The notes under the pieces were generated by a model. The model searched no databases, was not told where the DNA came from, and saw only the letters and a program-made list of their open reading frames with translations. From Dokdonella fugitiva (lineage in GTDB: Bacteria > Pseudomonadota > Gammaproteobacteria > Xanthomonadales > Rhodanobacteraceae), in assembly GCF_014138265.1 (NCBI RefSeq), contig NZ_JACGXL010000001.1:814525-878524 (forward strand): DNA of 64,000 nt, written 5' to 3'. Of the stretch, positions 55,552-63,926 are shown in pieces. Both the position numbers and the translations under genes were made by a program. The number at the start of each line of letters is the position of its first letter. Position 1 is the stretch's first letter.

Positions 55552-55648
55552 GCGCCGACGAACAGGCAGGCCTGCCGGCCCCTCTCTCCCTCGCCGGCCT
55601 CCCCAGCATGGGCCTGCTTGCGCCTCCTCCCGCGGGGTTTTCCCTCCC

Positions 55649-55670
55649 TCTCCCCGCGGGGGGAGATTTT
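55649..55670 (+). terminator. Rho-independent terminator after the beta-helix gene
   Basis: TCTCCCC (55649-55655) pairs with GGGGAGA (55660-55666), loop GCGG, followed by TTTT to 55670. It is 98 bases after the stop and touches the stop codon of the convergent hydrolase gene. Confidence 0.7.
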
Positions 55671-56587
55671 CAAGCAGCCGGTGGCGTGCCAGCGGCAGCG
55701 TACCGATGCAGGAAACCCGCGAGCAGCGCGTTGAACCGCTCGGGCTGGTCGAGGAACAGGGCGTGCCCGGCGTCGGCGACGGTCTCGAAACGCGCGCCGC
55801 GGATCGCCTCGGCCATCCTGCGCTGCGCATCGAGTTCGGGCGAGAGCGCCGACGCGACCACGAGCGTCGGCCGGTCGAACTTCGCGAGAGCGGGCCGGCG
55901 ATCGTACGCGACGAAGTCCGCGACGAGCATCGCCACGCCGAGGTCCGGCGGCGTGCGCAGGCCGGCCTCGACGTATTCGGCGATGCGCCGACGCGCCGGC
56001 GGTGAACGGATGATCGCGTTCATCATGCCGTCGAGGTACTCGCGCGGGTGCTGCTGGTACAGCGCGAACCGCTCGAGCGTCTGGCGCAGCGCATCCGGCT
56101 GTGCAATCGACGCGGCCGCACCGCCCGCGACCGGCGCGTCGACGAGCACATAGCCGGCGATGCCGTCGCCGCCGAACGCGGCGGCATACGCGGCGACGTC
56201 CTGCACGCCCTGCGACCAGCCGACCAGCACGACGCGCGACAGTGCGAGCGAGCGGATCACCGCGCACAGGTCGTGCGCGCGTTGCTCGGGCGTGTTGCCG
56301 CGCAAGCTGATCGTCGACGCGCCCTGCGAACGCGGGTCGATCGCGACGACGCGCGCTTCGTCGGCGAGCGCGGCCATCGCGTCGCGCCAGACCGCCGCGG
56401 TCGTGGCCCAGCCGGGCACGAACAGCACGGTCGTCGCCGCGTCGCTGCGCCCGCCCTCGACGTAGTGGATGCGCACGCCGTCGCCGACGTCGACGTCGCC
56501 CTCGCGCAACGCGGGCGCCGCCCAGACGCGGGCCGTGGCCGCGAGCAGGCCGAGCCATGCCAGCCAGCCGAGGGGGGAGGTTCTCAT
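55670..56587 (-). CDS. Exported alpha/beta hydrolase
   Basis: 305 aa with a signal peptide (MRTSPLGWLAWLGLLAATARVWA). The alpha/beta hydrolase fold shows the oxyanion region LFVPGWATTAAVW, DPRSQGAST, the nucleophile Ser in GWSQG, and the His in VADAGHALFLDQPERFN. The acid is likely in SALSPELDAQ. Related to epoxide hydrolase/lactonase-like enzymes; substrate unknown. The end touches the terminator of the converging gene. Confidence 0.92.
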   Translation of the reverse strand: MRTSPLGWLAWLGLLAATARVWAAPALREGDVDVGDGVRIHYVEGGRSDAATTVLFVPGWATTAAVWRDAMAALADEARVVAIDPRSQGASTISLRGNTPEQRAHDLCAVIRSLALSRVVLVGWSQGVQDVAAYAAAFGGDGIAGYVLVDAPVAGGAAASIAQPDALRQTLERFALYQQHPREYLDGMMNAIIRSPPARRRIAEYVEAGLRTPPDLGVAMLVADFVAYDRRPALAKFDRPTLVVASALSPELDAQRRMAEAIRGARFETVADAGHALFLDQPERFNALLAGFLHRYAAAGTPPAA

Positions 56588-56711
56588 CGCGCATCGCCTC
56601 GTCGGTTCGGAGCGGGCGAGCGTCGCGTGCAGACCTGGAGGTCCGCAAGTGCGGCGATGGCGAATGCGCGTCGCGCTGCGAGCGGAATCGATGACGCGTG
56701 CAGCGTTCGGG

Positions 56712-57797
56712 TCAGCGTGCGCGGCGGTCGGAGCCCACGGTACTGCCGGCGACCGACGTCGACATCGACGCCGCGCATGCGCGCGACAGGATCGGTTCGC
56801 TCGCCTTCCTCGACGTCGCCTGCTGCAGGTCGACGATGACCGCCGCGCTGTCGCCGAGCGGCGCGAGCACGCCGCAGACCGTGTCGATCATCGGGTCCGG
56901 GCTCGCGTTTGCGCGATCGACGACGACGACGAGATCGTTGTCGTCGAGCCAGAACACGTTGCGCACGCCCGCCAACGGACGCACGGCAGCACGCGCGGCC
57001 TCGCGGTCGATGCTGCGCGCCCTCGCGCGTGGCGAGGGCGCACCCGCCACGGCGGGTCGGCCTGCGGAAGGGATGTTTTCGATCGCGGGAAGCGTCGGGA
57101 TGCCCTGGCCCGCGAGCGAGTACGGATCCGCCTGCGCGCCGGGCCGCGCGTGCGGCTCGTCGGGCCGTGGCGGGATCTGCGCGCCGCGCGTCGCGGTCAC
57201 CCTTGGCGCGGGACGCACCATCGCATTGAGCGAGTGCACGACGCCGGCGCAGACGACGACACACGCGGCGATCGTCAGCACCGGCACGAGCAGGCCACGC
57301 CGCGGTACGGCGGGCGCCTGGCGCGGGCCGACGCTGAGGGTCAGCTGCGGGTGCGCGTACATCGGCGGCGCGCCATCGCGGGCGGCCGATTCGAGCGCGA
57401 CCGGATCGAGCATCGTGCGCAGCATGCCGCCGTCGACGAGTTCGACGTGCCCGATGCGCACCGCGGCGGCGATCGCCGCGGCGGTGAATTCGCCGCTGGT
57501 GACGTAGATCGCACCGGTGGCCGCCTCATTGGTCATGATCGCGTGCAACTCGTGCACTTCGTGCTGCGGCACTTGGAATGCCTTCCAGCGCTTGCACTGC
57601 ACGATCACGTAGGCGTCGTCACGGCGCAGCTTGAGGTCGAACCCGCCGTCGTAGCGCTGGCCGGTGAAGTCGGCGCCGACCTGCTCGACGAGCCAGCCGC
57701 AGCCGCGATAGTAGTCGGCAAGCAGCGCCTCGAAGCGTGCCGGATCGACACGCGCGAGCGCGTCGTCCCACGGCGTGTGGTTGGCCTTCAACGTCAC
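56712..57797 (-). CDS. Membrane-anchored restriction-endonuclease-like (Mrr-type) protein
   Basis: 361 aa from GTG 57797. Residues ~15-120 form an Mrr-like PD-(D/E)xK nuclease domain: RFEALLADYYRGCGWLVEQ, DGGFDLKL, then VIVQCKRW (D...QxK catalytic core) and EVHELHAIMTNEAATGAIYVTSG. A linker leads to one transmembrane segment near residue 170 (GLLVPVLTIAACVVVCAGVV), a Pro/Arg-rich stretch, and a C-terminal domain (VFWLDDNDLVVVVDR...DTVCGVLAPLGDSAAVIVDLQQ) that I do not recognise. No methylase gene is adjacent, so it is not a classical restriction system. Confidence 0.85.
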   Translation of the reverse strand: MTLKANHTPWDDALARVDPARFEALLADYYRGCGWLVEQVGADFTGQRYDGGFDLKLRRDDAYVIVQCKRWKAFQVPQHEVHELHAIMTNEAATGAIYVTSGEFTAAAIAAAVRIGHVELVDGGMLRTMLDPVALESAARDGAPPMYAHPQLTLSVGPRQAPAVPRRGLLVPVLTIAACVVVCAGVVHSLNAMVRPAPRVTATRGAQIPPRPDEPHARPGAQADPYSLAGQGIPTLPAIENIPSAGRPAVAGAPSPRARARSIDREAARAAVRPLAGVRNVFWLDDNDLVVVVDRANASPDPMIDTVCGVLAPLGDSAAVIVDLQQATSRKASEPILSRACAASMSTSVAGSTVGSDRRAR

Positions 57798-58177
57798 CGA
57801 GCGCCCCCTGCTCCCCGTCCTTGCGTTCGCCCCGCGGACAGCCGCGAGCGCCACCGCGGACGGCGTCGCCCGAAGCGCGAAGCAACAACGGGGCCAAGGA
57901 CCGTTCCGACCACGATGCGAATGAATTCATGCGTTTCGCCTGCATCGCTCGACGTGCCCTCAACTCGAGGCTGCTCCGCGATGGTCACTTTGTGACGGAT
58001 TGAAACGGTTGGACGCACGCCACGGAATCGTGCTCGCGCGCGCGAATGCATCGACGCACCGAAGCCTCCGTCCGCTACCGCGCTCCTGCGCGGGACCGAG
58101 ATCGGCGGCGCCCGCCCGTGGCCCTTACGCGCGCCACCTTGCGTGGACGGTCGTGACGCGCCCGAACGAGATCCGCC
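57798..58177. other. Intergenic region between the Mrr-like gene and the FG-GAP exoprotein
   Basis: 380 bp without a supported gene. A small palindrome GTCAC-TTT-GTGAC lies at 57984-57996, followed by GGATTGAAACGG. It should contain the two divergent promoters. Nothing else is evident. Confidence 0.5.
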
Positions 58178-60529
58178 ATGTCGCCGCCCTTCCCCCGTTC
58201 CTCCTCGCCGACGCGCCTGCCCGGCGCACTGTTTGCGATCACGCTTTGCGCGTTCGTCGATGCGCCGCCCGCACGGGCGGCCGACTACCAGCTCCGCCAG
58301 GAAGTCGGCGCGATCGCGTCCGGCGAGGGTTCGCCGAACGGCGTGTTCGGCTACTCGGTCGCGATCGACGGCGACATCGCCGTTGCCACCGACTTGGGCA
58401 TTCCGACCCGGCCCGGCAAGGCACGCACCTACGTGCGTTCGAACGGCGAATGGGTGCGCGAAGCCGGGCACGACATCGACCTGCCCGGCGATTCGAGCGC
58501 GATGCTCGCGCTGCACGAGGACACGCTCGCGATCAGCGCATTCGACTCGACCACGAGCCGCAGCTACGCACAGATCTTCGAGCACACGCCGAGCGGATGG
58601 GAGATGAGCTACAGCATTTCCACGCAGAGCGCCTACTTCGACCGCGTGGCCACGTCCGGCTACATCGTCGTCGTCGGCGAACCAGGCTACGACGGCGCCG
58701 CCGGGCAGAACCAGGGGCGCGTGCGCATCCTCCGCCGCAACGGCGATTCATGGTCGTCGGTGAACCTGCTGCCGACCACGCCGCATGCCGGCGCCCAGTT
58801 CGGTGCGTCGGTCGCGATCGTCGCGGGTGCGATCGTCGTCGGCGCGCCGCGCGAAACCGTCGGCGCCTACACGGACGCCGGCGCGGCCTACGTCTACGAG
58901 CTCACGATCGACACCTGGGACGAAGTCGCGCACCTCGTGCAGGGCGCGGGCGACCTCACCGGCAACCGCTTCGGAAGCGCAGTCGCGATCAGCGGCGCCG
59001 ACCTGTCGACGCCGGATCGCCTGCTCGTGAGCGCGCCGTCGAACGCAGGCACGGGTCGCAGCGGACGCGTGCACAGCTACACGCGCACCAACGGCACGTG
59101 GACCGCGCGCACGGTGCTGCAGGCGCCCTCGCCGTCGGCGACCGACGGCTGGGGTTGCGCGCTCGCGCTCGACGGCATCTGGGCCGCGATCGGCCAGTGC
59201 GCCAGCAACGCGCAGGCCGCCGGCGGCGGCGCGATCGAGATGGTGCGCTTCTCGAGCGGCTTCACGAGCGTCGCCGCGGTGTCGGTCGACACCGACCCGT
59301 TCGGCGGCGCGAACGAATACGTCGGCTATCGCATCGACATCGACCGCAACGGGCCGACCCTCGTCGCCGGCAACCCGGTCGCGCCGATGTACGGCAACCC
59401 CGCGCAAGGGGTCGTGCTGTTCGGCACATGGACGAACGAGGCACTCGCCCTCGCGCGCGAACTCGACCTCGGCCAGGGCCTCAGCGGCGCGCGAGCGAGC
59501 ACGATCGCGAGCGACGGCGACACGCTGCTCGTCGGTGCGCAGCAGGAAGACGTCGGCCTGCAGCAGGAGCGTGGCGCCGTGTACGCGTACCGGCGTGTCG
59601 CCGGGCAGTACGTGTTCGAAGCGCGCATCCTCGCGCCCGACGGCATGGCCGGCGACTACTTCGGCTCGCGCATCGCGCTGCAGGGCGATGTCGCTCTGAT
59701 CAGCGCGATCGGCCGCACGCAAGGCAGCGTCGACGCCGCGGGCGCGGTCTACGCATTCCACCGCGAGGGCACGACCTGGTCGCTCGAACGGCAGTTCCTG
59801 CCGGTCGCGCCGCAGTACGAGGAGGAATTCGGCGAAGGCGTCGCGTTCGACGCCGGCACCGCGATGATCAGCAATCGCCACGACAGCACGTTCGTGTACG
59901 CGCGCTCGCAAGCCGGCGCGTGGACGCCATTGCAGACGATCGACCATGTCGGCTGGCCGGTTCGCCTCGAGGGCGATACGGCGATGCTCGCCTACTTCGG
60001 CGCGAACGGCGACGTCGGCGAGATCGGCGTGTACGCCCGCATCGGCGGCAGCTGGCAGCTGCAGGACACGCTCGCCGGCTCGCTGCCGGGCCAGGGCCTC
60101 GGCGTCGACGCGAGCCTGCACGGCGACTGGTTCGCCGCGGCGAGCAACAACCCGGCGATGCCCGTGCAGCTGTACCGGCGCACGCAGAACGGCTGGCTGC
60201 CCGAGGCGAGCCTGTTGCCCGAGGACGCGACGCCCGACACCTGGTGCTGGCACGTTGCGATGGCCGCGGACACGCTCGCGATGGGCTGCAGCGCGCCGGG
60301 CAACGAGGGCGCGGTCTACCTGTTCGAGAAGGTGGGCGGCCTGTGGACGCAGCGGCACAAGCTCGTACTGCCCGACCCGGTCGCGGGTGACGTGTTCGGT
60401 TTCACGCTGGATTTCCACGACGACGGCACGCTGTTCGCCGGTGCATTCGGTCGCGACCTGCAGTTCACCGACCAGGGGGCCGTCTACATCTGGACCGGCG
60501 ACCGCCTGTTCGGCGACGGTTTCGACTGA
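58178..60529 (+). CDS. Exported FG-GAP-repeat beta-propeller protein
   Basis: 783 aa. Signal peptide (LPGALFAITLCAFVDAPPARA). The body is a series of FG-GAP-like blades, each with a V-F/G-x-S-V-A-I-x-G-D pattern: VFGYSVAIDGDIAVATD, QFGASVAIVAGAIVVGAP, RFGSAVAIS, YFGSRIALQGDVALIS, EFGEGVAFDAGTAMIS. These resemble integrin-alpha-type propellers and bind ligands or calcium. It ends in DRLFGDGFD, the same ending as the beta-helix protein at 53777-55551. Confidence 0.9.
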   Translation: MSPPFPRSSSPTRLPGALFAITLCAFVDAPPARAADYQLRQEVGAIASGEGSPNGVFGYSVAIDGDIAVATDLGIPTRPGKARTYVRSNGEWVREAGHDIDLPGDSSAMLALHEDTLAISAFDSTTSRSYAQIFEHTPSGWEMSYSISTQSAYFDRVATSGYIVVVGEPGYDGAAGQNQGRVRILRRNGDSWSSVNLLPTTPHAGAQFGASVAIVAGAIVVGAPRETVGAYTDAGAAYVYELTIDTWDEVAHLVQGAGDLTGNRFGSAVAISGADLSTPDRLLVSAPSNAGTGRSGRVHSYTRTNGTWTARTVLQAPSPSATDGWGCALALDGIWAAIGQCASNAQAAGGGAIEMVRFSSGFTSVAAVSVDTDPFGGANEYVGYRIDIDRNGPTLVAGNPVAPMYGNPAQGVVLFGTWTNEALALARELDLGQGLSGARASTIASDGDTLLVGAQQEDVGLQQERGAVYAYRRVAGQYVFEARILAPDGMAGDYFGSRIALQGDVALISAIGRTQGSVDAAGAVYAFHREGTTWSLERQFLPVAPQYEEEFGEGVAFDAGTAMISNRHDSTFVYARSQAGAWTPLQTIDHVGWPVRLEGDTAMLAYFGANGDVGEIGVYARIGGSWQLQDTLAGSLPGQGLGVDASLHGDWFAAASNNPAMPVQLYRRTQNGWLPEASLLPEDATPDTWCWHVAMAADTLAMGCSAPGNEGAVYLFEKVGGLWTQRHKLVLPDPVAGDVFGFTLDFHDDGTLFAGAFGRDLQFTDQGAVYIWTGDRLFGDGFD

Positions 60530-60768
60530 GCGCGTGCCTGGATGGCTAAACGGCCGGTTTCGTCCGGGATTGACAAAGCCTGACGTGTCTGCGCAGCCAT
60601 GCGCGACCGCAGACGTTGCCTTCCACTGGGCTCGCAGTGGCGCTAAGGCCGCGCCAGGCTTGGCCAGGCGGGGATCCGCGGGCGGATCGGGCCGTTCCCG
60701 CAGCGATTGGCACGTTAAATGCTTTTAAACCTTCGTCACCCTGACGATGGCGTGGAGGCATGTACACC

Positions 60769-61083
60769 ATGAACATTCTTCGTCCAGCGGCCTGCTCGGC
60801 AATCCTGGCCCTCGCCGTAGCGTCCTCTTCCGTGTTCGCCGCCGAAGGCGACAGCTGCACCGCGCGCGTCGCCGGCCCGCAGGGCCAGTCCGGCGCGACG
60901 ATCGGCAAGCTCGATGCCGACGGCAAATGCGTCGCCAAGGCCGAAGCCAAGAAGGATTCGGGCAACGGCAGCGGCCTCGAAGCGAGCGCGCAGTGCAAGG
61001 ATCTTTCCTTCAGCTACGCCAAGAAGCGCGAAGGCGCGTGCGCCAAGCACGGCGGCGTGCTGGAGTGGCTGGCGCAAGGCTGA
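60769..61083 (+). CDS. Small exported protein, DUF3761-like
   Basis: 104 aa. Signal peptide MNILRPAACSAILALAVASS, then a short Lys/Ala-rich linker and a C-terminal core CKDLSFSYAKKREGACAKHGGVLEWL with a Cys pair and the H-G-G-V motif of the DUF3761-type domain. An ATG at 60760 is closer to the GGAGG (60754-60758) than ribosomes allow; ATG 60769 has the correct 10-base spacing and is preferred. Confidence 0.82.
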   Translation: MNILRPAACSAILALAVASSSVFAAEGDSCTARVAGPQGQSGATIGKLDADGKCVAKAEAKKDSGNGSGLEASAQCKDLSFSYAKKREGACAKHGGVLEWLAQG

Positions 61084-61131
61084 TCACCGAGGACGGGTGG
61101 TACGCCGCCCGCCCCTGCCCCGTGAACCGCA

Positions 61132-61167
61132 GCGACGACCCCGTTCCGCGAGGAACGGGGTCGTCGC
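61132..61167. terminator. 16-bp perfect hairpin, bidirectional terminator
   Basis: GCGACGACCCCGTTCC (61132-61147) pairs with GGAACGGGGTCGTCGC (61152-61167) around GCGA. It lies between the convergent small exported protein gene and the YgiC-like gene. Short T-run only. Confidence 0.75.
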
Positions 61168-61211
61168 GTTCCCGGCGCACGTATCCCCCGAAGACGGGTG
61201 TCGGGACGACG

Positions 61212-62372
61212 CTAGAGGATCGCGTGCGGGACGAAGCGCGCGCTGTCGCGCGTGATCAGCGAGTCGTCCTCGCGCAGGCCGATACCGCTCGCGCGATCGC
61301 CGACGACCCAGCTGCCGACCAGCGGATAGCCGCGGTCGAATCTCGCGAGCGGATGGAACGCCTGGCGGATGCAGGGCGCATCGCCGTACGGCCCATCCGA
61401 ATGCCACCGCTCGCCCGCACCGGCGTGCACCTCGATGTTCGCCCCCTCGCGCGAGAGCAGCGGCTTGCGCACCCAGCCCGCGGGCAGCGCAAGGTCCGGG
61501 CGATCGTCGAAGAACGCGGGCAGCAGGTTCGGATGGCCGCGATGGCGCTCCCATAGCAGCGGCAGGATGCCCTTGTTGCTGAGCACCGCCTTCCACGGCG
61601 GCTCGAGCAGCACGACGCGCGCCGTCGGCAGCGCCTCGCCGAAGGCATCGGCGAACATGAACTCGAGCGGATAGAGCTTGAACAGCGTGCCGATCGGCGC
61701 GTCGTCGAGGTCGGTGTAGCGACCGTCCGCGCCGAGCCCGATGTCCTCGATCGCGATGCGCCGCGTCGCCAGGCCGGCCTGCTCCGCGCAGTCGGCGAGA
61801 TAGGCGACCGTGCCCTGGTCCTCGGGCGAATCGCGCACCGCGGAGAAATACAACGGACGCGGCAGGAGCGGCGCGATCGTCGCGATCGTCTCGACGAGGT
61901 TTTCCTGGATCAGGTTGTACTGGTCCGCGTCGCGCGGCAGCACGCCGCGGTCGATCTGCTCCTCGAGCCAGAGCCACTGGAAGAACGCGGCCTCGTAGAG
62001 CGAGGTCGGCGTGTCGTAGTTGAGCTCGTAGAGCTTCGCCGGCGCGCGGCCGTCGTAGGCGAGGTCCATGCGCCCATACAGGTGCGGTGAACCCTCGCGC
62101 CACGCACGAGCGATCCAGTCGCGGTAGTGTTCGGGGATGCCGAGCCGGTGCATGAGGAACTCGCTCGCGACGATCTCGCCGACGAGGCCCATCGCCATCT
62201 CGTGCAGCTCGAGCGTCGGTGTTTCGAGATCGCGCTCGACCTGCTCGAGCGTGAACGCGTAGTACGCACGCTCGTCCCAGTACGGCGCTCCGTCGACCGT
62301 GTGGAAATGGAAGCCGAGCCGTTCGGCGCTCGCGCGCCAGTCGCTGCGCTCGGCGATCGGAATGCGACGCAT
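61212..62372 (-). CDS. Glutathionylspermidine-synthase-like ATP-grasp protein (YgiC/YjfC)
   Basis: 386 aa, the length of E. coli YgiC/YjfC. Family segments: RDLETPTLELHEMAMGLV, YDGRAPAKLYELNYDTPTSLYEAAFFQWLWL, IQENLVETIATIAP, LFKLYPLEFMFADAFGE, PPWKAVLSNKGILPLLWERHRGHPNLLPA and RKPLLSREGANIEV. It has the ATP-grasp synthetase domain without the amidase domain of true glutathionylspermidine synthase. The substrate in this family is not established. It is the last gene of a three-gene operon (7-bp gaps). Confidence 0.92.
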   Translation of the reverse strand: MRRIPIAERSDWRASAERLGFHFHTVDGAPYWDERAYYAFTLEQVERDLETPTLELHEMAMGLVGEIVASEFLMHRLGIPEHYRDWIARAWREGSPHLYGRMDLAYDGRAPAKLYELNYDTPTSLYEAAFFQWLWLEEQIDRGVLPRDADQYNLIQENLVETIATIAPLLPRPLYFSAVRDSPEDQGTVAYLADCAEQAGLATRRIAIEDIGLGADGRYTDLDDAPIGTLFKLYPLEFMFADAFGEALPTARVVLLEPPWKAVLSNKGILPLLWERHRGHPNLLPAFFDDRPDLALPAGWVRKPLLSREGANIEVHAGAGERWHSDGPYGDAPCIRQAFHPLARFDRGYPLVGSWVVGDRASGIGLREDDSLITRDSARFVPHAIL

Positions 62373-62379
62373 GGAATCC

Positions 62380-62940
62380 CTAGCCGCCGAACGAGCGGCC
62401 CCAGCCGCTGCGCTCCGACGAACTCCTGCCGAAGCCCGCACGCGTCGTCGTGATCGCGCGGTTCGGCGCGATGTCGACCGGGCGCTGGCGCCACCCGCCG
62501 TAGCTTGCGCCACCGCTGCTGCTCCCGCAGCCGACGTCGCCGCGATCGCAGAACCGCTCGTTGTAGCGCCCCGCGCGATCGCGATAGACCGGATTGGCGT
62601 CGACGTAGGCTGGCGAGCGATTCGCACCGAGCATCTGCGAGAGCATGAAGCCCGCCATCAGCGGCATCCAGACGCCACCGCCCTGCGCGCGCTCGGTGCA
62701 GAGATCGCCGTAGTCCTGCACGCACTGCTCGCGGCTCGCGTATTTCGGCGACGCATTCGCATGCGCGTCGGCCGCGGCCTTGAGCGCCTTGTCGCAGACC
62801 TCGGCGCTGTTGCCGTCGCTGCGGCAGGCTTCGATGCTCGTGTAGAAGCCTTGGCGCAACTTCTCCTCCTCGGCGCAGCCGGCGAGCAGTACCGGCATCT
62901 GGCCGATCGCGATCAGGGCGAGTCGACGGGAACGTTTCAT
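62380..62940 (-). CDS. YgiB/YjfM-type DUF1190 lipoprotein
   Basis: 186 aa. The N-terminus has a lipobox LLAGC (Cys22). The DUF1190 core FYTSIEACRSDGNSAEVCDKALKAAADAHANASPKYASREQCVQDYG carries three conserved Cys. The tail is Gly/Ser/Arg-rich with RGGFG-like repeats (GFGRSSSERSGWGRSFGG), likely disordered. Middle gene of the operon, with a 7-bp gap on each side. The role is unknown. Confidence 0.9.
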   Translation of the reverse strand: MKRSRRLALIAIGQMPVLLAGCAEEEKLRQGFYTSIEACRSDGNSAEVCDKALKAAADAHANASPKYASREQCVQDYGDLCTERAQGGGVWMPLMAGFMLSQMLGANRSPAYVDANPVYRDRAGRYNERFCDRGDVGCGSSSGGASYGGWRQRPVDIAPNRAITTTRAGFGRSSSERSGWGRSFGG

Positions 62941-62947
62941 CCGGACC

Positions 62948-63361
62948 TCACCAGGTCATGCAGGCGGCGTCGAGGATGCCGACGCCGATCGACAGCGTCG
63001 CGACGAGCGTCGCGGCCGCGCGTTCGTCGCGCGCGATGCGCGCCGGCAGGTCCGGCAGCAGCACGCGTGCGACGAGGAACGCGAGCAGTTGCACCACCAG
63101 TGCGATCGCGCTCCAGACCGCGCAGTCGAGCAACCCGACCGAATGCGCGATCGCCGACGCGAGCGGGATCACGAAGCCGATGAACGCGCCGCCGAACGAG
63201 ATCGCCGCAGCGAGCGTGTTCGCGCGGATCAGCGCGAGTTCGCGCTGCGGCGTGGTCCAGGCGTACACGACCACGAACAGCGCGGCGAAGGCGATCGCCG
63301 AGGCGAAGTAGGCGAGGAAGTCCGGCAGGGTGGCGAGCGACGAGACCAGCGGCGGCGACAT
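62948..63361 (-). CDS. DUF350 membrane protein (YjfL-like)
   Basis: 137 aa, four predicted transmembrane helices in two similar halves: FLAYFASAIAFAALFVVVYAW, LAAAISFGGAFIGFVIPLASAIAHS, LDCAVWSAIALVVQLLAFLVAR and ATLSIGVGILDAACMTW. The G-F-V-I-P-L motif is typical of DUF350. First gene of the DUF350-YgiB-YgiC operon, the order of the E. coli yjfL-yjfM-yjfC genes. Start ATG 63361 fits the family length. Confidence 0.9.
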   Translation of the reverse strand: MSPPLVSSLATLPDFLAYFASAIAFAALFVVVYAWTTPQRELALIRANTLAAAISFGGAFIGFVIPLASAIAHSVGLLDCAVWSAIALVVQLLAFLVARVLLPDLPARIARDERAAATLVATLSIGVGILDAACMTW

Positions 63362-63578
63362 GGACGACTCCCGACACTTTCGACGTGGGGTTGCGCCACT
63401 GTACTTCAAGCCGCCGCGCGGGCGCCTCGCTGCGCGCGCTATGCTGGTGCGACCGCCACGCGGCCGCAGGCACGCACCGACGTCCCGCACGCGGAACCGG
63501 CGGTCGATGTCCGAATGCAGCACGCCCGATCGACATCGTAGCGGCGGCGCCATTGCCGTCGACCCCAGGAGACCCTCC

Positions 63579-63926
63579 ATGCAGTACCTGCTCATGCTCT
63601 ACGCGGACGAAAGCGGCTGGGGCCGGATGAGCCCGGCCGAACAACAGGCCGGGATGGCCGCGTACACGGCCTACACCGCGGCGCTGTCGAAAGCCGGCGC
63701 GCTCGTCGGCTCGAATCGCCTGCAGGACTCGGACACCGCCACGACGGTGCGCCTGGTCGACGGCAAGCCGCTCGTGCAGGACGGCCCGTACGCCGAAGCG
63801 CGCGAGCAGATCGGCGGCTACTACCTCATCGAGGCACCCGATCTCGACGCCGCGCTCGCCTGGGCGGCGCGCTGCCCGGGCGCGGGCCACGGCACGATCG
63901 AAGTGCGTCCGGTGTGGGAGAAGTAG
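63579..63926 (+). CDS. YCII-related (DGPF-domain) protein
   Basis: 115 aa. The YCII fold shows MQYLLMLYADE, DGPYAEAREQIGGYYLIEAPDLDAALAWAARCP (the D-G-P-F/Y motif) and EVRPVWE. AGGAG lies 7 bases before the ATG. Many YCII genes sit just before an ECF sigma factor, which is also what follows here. The role is unknown; possibly a small-molecule or stress-sensing partner. Confidence 0.9.
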   Translation: MQYLLMLYADESGWGRMSPAEQQAGMAAYTAYTAALSKAGALVGSNRLQDSDTATTVRLVDGKPLVQDGPYAEAREQIGGYYLIEAPDLDAALAWAARCPGAGHGTIEVRPVWEK

